Source: an uncultured Phycisphaerales bacterium | Lineage (GTDB): Bacteria; Planctomycetota; Phycisphaerae; Tepidisphaerales; Tepidisphaeraceae | Length of the DNA: 64,000 bases | Assembly (NCBI GenBank): GCA_903871935.1 | Contig: CAIQIQ010000151.1 | Coordinates: 27,088-91,087 of the forward strand | Direction: 5' to 3' | Shown: one piece after another, positions 60,201-64,000 of the stretch | Numbering within the stretch: position 1 is the stretch's first letter | Layout of the letters: each line of letters opens with the position of its first letter | Notes under the pieces: model-generated | What the model saw: the letters and a program-made list of their open reading frames with translations, nothing else | The model's database searches: none | Told to the model about the DNA's origin: nothing | Translations under genes and position numbers: made by a program

Positions 60201-60962
60201 TCAACCGGTGGCAAGCCACCTCAAGGTGCGCATGACCAGATGCGGCCGACGGATCAGACCTTGTGCAACGGCTTTGGAACGTGCCGTGGCGTGGTCGTAG
60301 TTGATGCGATGGAACTGGACGATACGCAGTTCGCTGTCATAGATCAGGAATGATGCGCTGGGATCCTCATCACGCGACTGACCGACGCTTCCCGGGTTGA
60401 TCAGATAGGCGCTGGTTCTGTCGAGGTGGAGTTCATCGTTGTCCAGTTTGGCGACCTCGCCGTTGGCCAACACGTATGCCGTTCGATGGTGAGTATGGCC
60501 GAGGAAGCAGACACAGTGGCCAGGATATCCGCTGGCGAGCAATTGCAGGCTGGGCCGAGCATCCGTTTCGTTGCGAATACGGGTTGCTTCATTGGGCTGC
60601 GGGTGCAAGGCGGCGTGGACGATAACAAGCGCATCGTCAACCACCTGTAACAGGGACAGGTCTTCCAGATACTGACGATTCGCGGGCACCAGCACATCGC
60701 TGGTCCACTGGATTGCCCGCCGGGCTGTCGCTGAGAACTCGAGAGGGAGTCTTAGGCCGGCCGCCACCGAATCGTGGTTGCCGCGGACACATGCCATGGC
60801 GCGATCCCGAACAAGCTCTATGCACTCGTTCGGATTTGCATAGTAGCCGACAATGTCCCCCAGACAGACCAACCGATCTGCGCTCATCGGCTCGATTGCA
60901 TGGAGAACAGCCCGCAATGCCTCCAGATTGGCGTGAATATCGGAGATGATAGCGTATCTCAT
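60201..60962 (-). CDS. Metallophosphoesterase, YfcE/MJ0936-like
   Basis: A 253-residue calcineurin-like phosphoesterase. Motifs are IISDIHANLEAL (Asp-x-His), LGDIVGYYANP (Gly-Asp), GNHDS, and LGHTHHRT (Gly-His-x-His), with NPGSVGQSRD typical of the YfcE branch. Predicted cytoplasmic; substrate perhaps a phosphodiester or protein phosphate. Its ATG overlaps the stop of the ATP-grasp gene (ATGA), so translation is coupled. Confidence 0.92.
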   Translation of the reverse strand: MRYAIISDIHANLEALRAVLHAIEPMSADRLVCLGDIVGYYANPNECIELVRDRAMACVRGNHDSVAAGLRLPLEFSATARRAIQWTSDVLVPANRQYLEDLSLLQVVDDALVIVHAALHPQPNEATRIRNETDARPSLQLLASGYPGHCVCFLGHTHHRTAYVLANGEVAKLDNDELHLDRTSAYLINPGSVGQSRDEDPSASFLIYDSELRIVQFHRINYDHATARSKAVAQGLIRRPHLVMRTLRWLATG

Positions 60963-62269
60963 AGCGGGTTATGGCCCGGCAGCGCTGCGCCGGCGGGAGT
61001 TGCCCGATCGGCGGCTGTATCAGGATGCATCGGCGCGGAAGGACGTCTTCCCTTGCCGATCAAGCGGCGCTTGATCTTCAGCACATTGAGCCAGAGGAAG
61101 CGCGCGGTGCAGATGATCGCCGGCTTGGGATCGCTCCATGAGAATACTTCGTGTACCTTCCTAAAGCGCAGGGACCAGAGCCACCGGGCCCAGGTCCAGT
61201 CTCCGTCTGGCCGATACTCGTGCAGGAAGGCTCTGAAATCGTTTCCCAACGCCAGCCAGCGCACATTCGTCCGGTATGTGGTGGCAGGGGCGGCCGGCCG
61301 CTCATACAGATCCGCCAGAGCCACCTTCGGCAGGTTCATCCCAGAGGCAGCGCCCAGATAGTTCCAGAGAGTGAAGCGAGCGTTGCATTCGAGGATGAGC
61401 CAGCGGTTGTGCCGGGTGTCGCGCTTAAAGTCGATCTTCATTGGACCGACCGCGTTCATCTGCCGCAGCAACTTCATTCCCAGTTGTGCCAACTCAGGGT
61501 GATGCACCAACTCCAGGTAGGTGCTTCCCCCGCAGCCCTTCGGACAGGTCCTGATCTTGCGACCAACAAAGCAGCCCAGCGAATTGCCGTTGCCATCGAG
61601 GTAGGCGTGTACGCTGTACAGGGTGGTGTCATCACCTGGCACATACTCCTGGGCGAGGAATGAGTCGCAGTATTGGCGCATCTTCGCGTACTGCTTTCGC
61701 AAATCTTCCAGCGAATCTGCCTGCAGCACCTTGTAAACGAACCTGCGTTCTCTTTCGACTTCGGTGCGGTATCGTCCGGTGTGAGAGTTGGGCTTAAGAA
61801 CACATGGCAGACCCATCCGCAGGGCAATCTCCTCGACGGTGGTATCCTTTGCGGGCGTCATGCTCCTGGGTACGGGCAGGTCCAGACGCTCGGCCAGCGA
61901 CGCGAAACGAAGTTTGCAGGTAAGATCCTCGACCAGTTCATTATCGGGCAGAAGAAAGCGGTAGTAGGGCGACAGAGCTTGCCGATTCCGTGATACAAGC
62001 AGCAACATCGGTTCATTGTCGAATGTCAGCATGGGGCGGGTGGCAAACTGTTTGCCCAGCGCGATCAGGTCGGCGACGGCCTGCTCGGGTTGCAGCCGCG
62101 GGCAGGCGATCATCTGCGTCTTGCTGGCGTACCTCGAGTGCAGCGTCAAGGATTCCGCGTCGGAGTCAACCACGGTTACCGCGATACCCGAATCCGCGAA
62201 GCATCGAAGCAGGCTCAGCCCGCAGTAGGCTACGACATCGCTCTTTCCAGAACCTACCGGGGCAATCAT
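60959..62269 (-). CDS. ATP-grasp domain protein
   Basis: A 436-residue protein. The ATG at 62269 (MIAPVGSGKSDVVAYCGLSLL) has AAGGAAGGTG upstream and is preferred over 62302. An N-terminal preATP-grasp fold is followed by LTCKLRFASLAERLDLPVPRS, LPCVLKPNSHTG (the ATP-binding Lys), AQEYVPGDDTTLYSVHAYLD and MKIDFKRDTRHNRWLILECNARFTLW (metal-binding Glu/Asn). It resembles the carboxylate-amine ligases of exopolysaccharide or peptidyl pathways; no substrate is assigned. The C-terminal 60 residues are basic with FLWLNVLKIKRRLIGKG. Confidence 0.85.
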   Translation of the reverse strand: MIAPVGSGKSDVVAYCGLSLLRCFADSGIAVTVVDSDAESLTLHSRYASKTQMIACPRLQPEQAVADLIALGKQFATRPMLTFDNEPMLLLVSRNRQALSPYYRFLLPDNELVEDLTCKLRFASLAERLDLPVPRSMTPAKDTTVEEIALRMGLPCVLKPNSHTGRYRTEVERERRFVYKVLQADSLEDLRKQYAKMRQYCDSFLAQEYVPGDDTTLYSVHAYLDGNGNSLGCFVGRKIRTCPKGCGGSTYLELVHHPELAQLGMKLLRQMNAVGPMKIDFKRDTRHNRWLILECNARFTLWNYLGAASGMNLPKVALADLYERPAAPATTYRTNVRWLALGNDFRAFLHEYRPDGDWTWARWLWSLRFRKVHEVFSWSDPKPAIICTARFLWLNVLKIKRRLIGKGRRPSAPMHPDTAADRATPAGAALPGHNPL

Positions 62270-62405
62270 GCAATCACCTTCCTTATGCAGTTGCTGCGGC
62301 AAATCCCATACCCAGATGCCCGACTATTGGGCAGGACCCAATGGGCATGGGGTGAGCAAGCCGGACTGAGACGACTTGGTGGCCGGAACTGGGCCAATAT
62401 GTCCG

Positions 62406-62712
62406 AGGCCCTGTCTGAAAGACCCATGGCCTCACGACGGCTTGGAATCGCCTCAGATGCAAGAAGCATTGGCGAAAGCTGGGTCCGTAGACCCTTTGAG
62501 CCGATGCGCCGCCGCAGATGAGGCGATTCCAAGCCGCTCGAAGGGTGGGCCTGAAAGGGCCTGTCTGCTTCGTTACTGCTCCTCGCCGTAGTATTCAAAT
62601 ACTGCTTCGTCGCAGTGCCTCGCATCCAGGCCCTTTCCGGCCTATCGTGGGGCCATGGGTTTTTCAGGCAGGGCCTAGAATGTGTCCGTCCGTGCGTTCT
62701 CAGACAGGGCCT
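62406..62712. repeat. MITE-like element with terminal and internal inverted repeats
   Basis: A perfect 13-bp terminal inverted repeat is present: AGGCCCTGTCTGA at 62406-62418 and its complement at 62700-62712. Nested inside are a second inverted repeat (62406-62434 against 62648-62676, 26 of 29 paired) and an 18-bp perfect one (62438-62455 against 62519-62536). There is no coding frame with a protein-like product. It looks like a nonautonomous transposable element or a composite of short palindromic repeats. Target-site duplications are not clear. Confidence 0.6.
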
Positions 62713-62971
62713 AGTCGAACCTGCCATCGCTGGAGTCTTGCGACAGGTGTTTGGAGGTGACCGCTCCCGCGATGAGCATATAGAGCAGCAGTCCGCCGGC
62801 GAGTCCGCATGCCACCAGCTTTGACCCCGTGAATTTCATCAGCAGAAATGCCAGCAGGCCGGCAACGGCGAGGAAGAACAGCCAGAACATCAGTGTCGCC
62901 CGCACACGCCGGGGGCGATCCAGATTGATGTTCATGTCCTTGCGCTGCTTGGGTTTCTTTCCCAGGTGCAT
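62711..62971 (-). CDS. Small two-helix membrane protein
   Basis: An 86-residue protein. A basic N terminus (KKPKQRKDMNINLDRPRRVR) precedes two helices, ATLMFWLFFLAVAGLLAFLL and LVACGLAGGLLLYMLIAGA. The tail is hydrophilic. Its last codon and stop (TAG) coincide with the end of the inverted-repeat element, so the element may have reshaped its 3' end. No family recognised. Confidence 0.65.
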   Translation of the reverse strand: MHLGKKPKQRKDMNINLDRPRRVRATLMFWLFFLAVAGLLAFLLMKFTGSKLVACGLAGGLLLYMLIAGAVTSKHLSQDSSDGRFD

Positions 62972-63076
62972 ACTTAAGACCAGCGTACCACTGTAGCCCT
63001 CGTGGCGTCTATAGAGAGATTAGTGGTCTGCACCCTTTGCGGACCAGACTCTTACGCAGCATAATTGCGAGAAGAC

Positions 63077-63412
63077 ATGAGAGAAGAGCGTGGCACTATC
63101 AACGGCGATGTGGTGGTCTACGAGGAGTTCACCCTCTGGGGCACGATCATTGGTGCGGTCAAAGTCATCGATGGCGGCAAGTTCTACGTTCGAGGGAACA
63201 TCCATGGCGACATGGATGTCGAACCAGGTGGCCGGGTTCATATTTTCGGCCGGGTTTCCGGGAAAGTGAAACTCGCTCGCGGCACCAAGGTCATTCACAG
63301 CGGGATGATCACGGGAGATGTCATCAACGATGGCGGCCGCTTCTTTGCGGATCAGGGGGCCATGATCGGGGGGAAGGTTCGCACGCATGCCGGGGAGACG
63401 CGGCTGCTTTAG
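63077..63412 (+). CDS. Bactofilin-like polymer-forming protein
   Basis: A 111-residue protein from the ATG at 63077; a TTG 12 bases earlier is unlikely. It is almost entirely the beta-helix repeat of the bactofilin (DUF583) family: INGDVVVYEEFTLWGTIIG, GKFYVRGNIHGDMDVEPGG, VHIFGRVSGKVKLARGTKV and GMITGDVINDGGRFFADQG. Gly-turn positions repeat about every 16-18 residues. Bactofilins form cytoskeletal filaments involved in shape and polarity. This is a minimal version without long disordered tails. Confidence 0.87.
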   Translation: MREERGTINGDVVVYEEFTLWGTIIGAVKVIDGGKFYVRGNIHGDMDVEPGGRVHIFGRVSGKVKLARGTKVIHSGMITGDVINDGGRFFADQGAMIGGKVRTHAGETRLL

Positions 63413-63712
63413 AGAGGGTGGGAGCGTGAGACACGGGTGAGGGGGAGACAAGGGGACAAGGAGACACGGGGACGCGGGGAACGGCGACGAAGAGAGATTG
63501 TGGATAGGTAGCAGGTGCGCAGGTTCTCGGCGAGGGTACCCCCTCTGCGCTAAATCAAATGCAAGCAATGAGTTAGGTGCGGTTTGGGGGAGGAGGTGCG
63601 CAGGTTCCCGTGGGAGAAGTCAGGAGTCAGAAGACAGAAGTCAGAAGTCGGAGGTCAGGGGTCAGGAGTCAGAAGAGAGGAAGGCACTCGGGTCCGTGTG
63701 GGCAAAGTGTCG
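63413..63712. repeat. Purine-rich and GTCAGAA-type direct repeats
   Basis: Bases 63413-63500 are purine-rich with GGGGACA/GGAGACA units. Bases 63615-63680 carry direct repeats of AGTCAGAAG and AGGTCAGGGGTCAGG. No convincing gene is present; open frames here are by-products of the repeat composition. Confidence 0.55.
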
Positions 63713-63969
63713 TGCTACATGTAGCAGGGTCGAATTCGGGACGGTTGGGGCGTAAGTGGCGTATCGGACAGGAGTTGGAGCAAGTCGCGGCGGAGGGAAG
63801 GGGCGCGCGATTTGGGGGGGTGTAGCATGGGCGGCGGGGTGCGTCGCGCTAAGTACAGGCAGCGATGGGACTTAGAGCAGTTCGGGCTGCCTGGTAGGGT
63901 GTAGCACGGGTGTAGCAAAGTGTAGTAATGTGTAGCAGAAGTGTAGCAACGTGTAGCAGGGGTGTAGTC
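63713..63969. repeat. TGTAGCA repeat cluster with 10-11 bp spacing
   Basis: A perfect 14-bp palindrome TGCTACATGTAGCA lies at 63713-63726 and a single TGTAGCA at 63821. Seven copies of TGTAGCA or TGTAGT(A/C) start at 63900, 63911, 63921, 63931, 63942, 63952 and 63963. Spacings are 11, 10, 10, 11, 10 and 11 bases, close to one helical turn. The unit is short and has no unique spacers, so it is not a CRISPR. Confidence 0.65.
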
Positions 63970-64000
63970 CCGGCGCCGCCGGGATTTCGCTGCGCTCAAC

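Noticed and set aside
62406..62712. tRNA or structured RNA in the palindrome-rich gap
   Set aside because: No cloverleaf, D-loop or T-loop consensus; the nested inverted repeats with terminal repeats fit a mobile-element remnant better.
63896..63970. CRISPR array candidate
   Set aside because: Repeat unit is 7 bases with 3-4 base gaps, no unique spacers and no cas genes.
63715..63999. Minus-strand frame with Cys-Tyr-Thr repeats
   Set aside because: It is the translation of the TGTAGCA array and has no start signal or protein character.
1..64000. Defence island, phage or toxin-antitoxin system
   Set aside because: No restriction, Cas, abortive-infection, integrase or phage structural proteins were recognised; the single nuclease-like protein is isolated.

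Overview
The window looks like a chromosomal segment of a Planctomycetota bacterium, perhaps a Phycisphaerae/Tepidisphaerales relative, although rank below phylum is a guess. The clues are the planctomycete-type N-terminal motif (ESLEMRTLLS) on a secreted beta-helix protein, five sulfatases with two different sulfatase-maturing enzymes, an uroporphyrinogen-decarboxylase-like gene joined to a sulfatase, several Gfo/Idh/MocA oxidoreductases, a bactofilin and a high-GC genome. No rRNA, tRNA, CRISPR array, phage or intact insertion sequence was recognised.

Region 1 (1-16.6 kb) is mixed housekeeping: a hybrid histidine kinase cut by the window edge, a YHS-domain miniprotein, an RhlE-like DEAD-box helicase, ilvD, a GT4 glycosyltransferase, NAD kinase, a large secreted beta-helix/F5-8C protein, a DacB-type D,D-carboxypeptidase, a VOC protein, a putative PD-(D/E)XK protein, a GmhB-like HAD phosphatase and a TPR protein. 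Region 2 (16.9-20.4 kb, minus strand) groups homospermidine synthase with a TatD-like hydrolase and two unrecognised proteins; a frameshifted coding remnant lies behind the synthase. Region 3 (20.5-26.3 kb, plus strand) has acylphosphatase, an URO-D-like protein directly followed by a sulfatase without a signal peptide, and a secreted 918-residue protein resembling DUF4091-type glycosidases.

Region 4 (26.4-51.3 kb) is a one-direction minus-strand sulfatase island. It holds a formylglycine-generating enzyme, four exported sulfatases, two HAD-type lipoproteins, a 2H-phosphoesterase-like lipoprotein, DUF1254/1214, DUF4440 and other envelope proteins, an MscS channel, small membrane proteins, and a FixL/FixJ-like two-component system with an extra receiver protein. 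Two of the four exported sulfatases carry Cys at the formylglycine position (CTAGR, CTPGR). The two large ones carry Ser (SSPTR), and an anaerobic-type radical-SAM sulfatase maturase lies just upstream of them (51.4-52.7 kb). The island shows recent rearrangement: a duplicated promoter/lipoprotein-signal block in front of two different sulfatase bodies, a frameshifted membrane gene, and a deletion fusion between a membrane-protein gene and a HAD gene.

Region 5 (51.4-60.1 kb, minus strand) looks like a carbohydrate-catabolic operon: UxaC-like isomerase, three Gfo/Idh/MocA oxidoreductases, a class-III aminotransferase, a GH4 glycosidase and, at its end, the sulfatase maturase. A plausible reading of regions 3-5 is that sulfated polysaccharides are desulfated outside the cytoplasm by matured sulfatases and the sugars or uronates are then processed by the operon. 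Region 6 (60.2-64 kb) has a coupled ATP-grasp/metallophosphoesterase pair, a MITE-like inverted-repeat element, a small membrane protein, a bactofilin, and an intergenic tail with TGTAGCA repeats spaced 10-11 bp.
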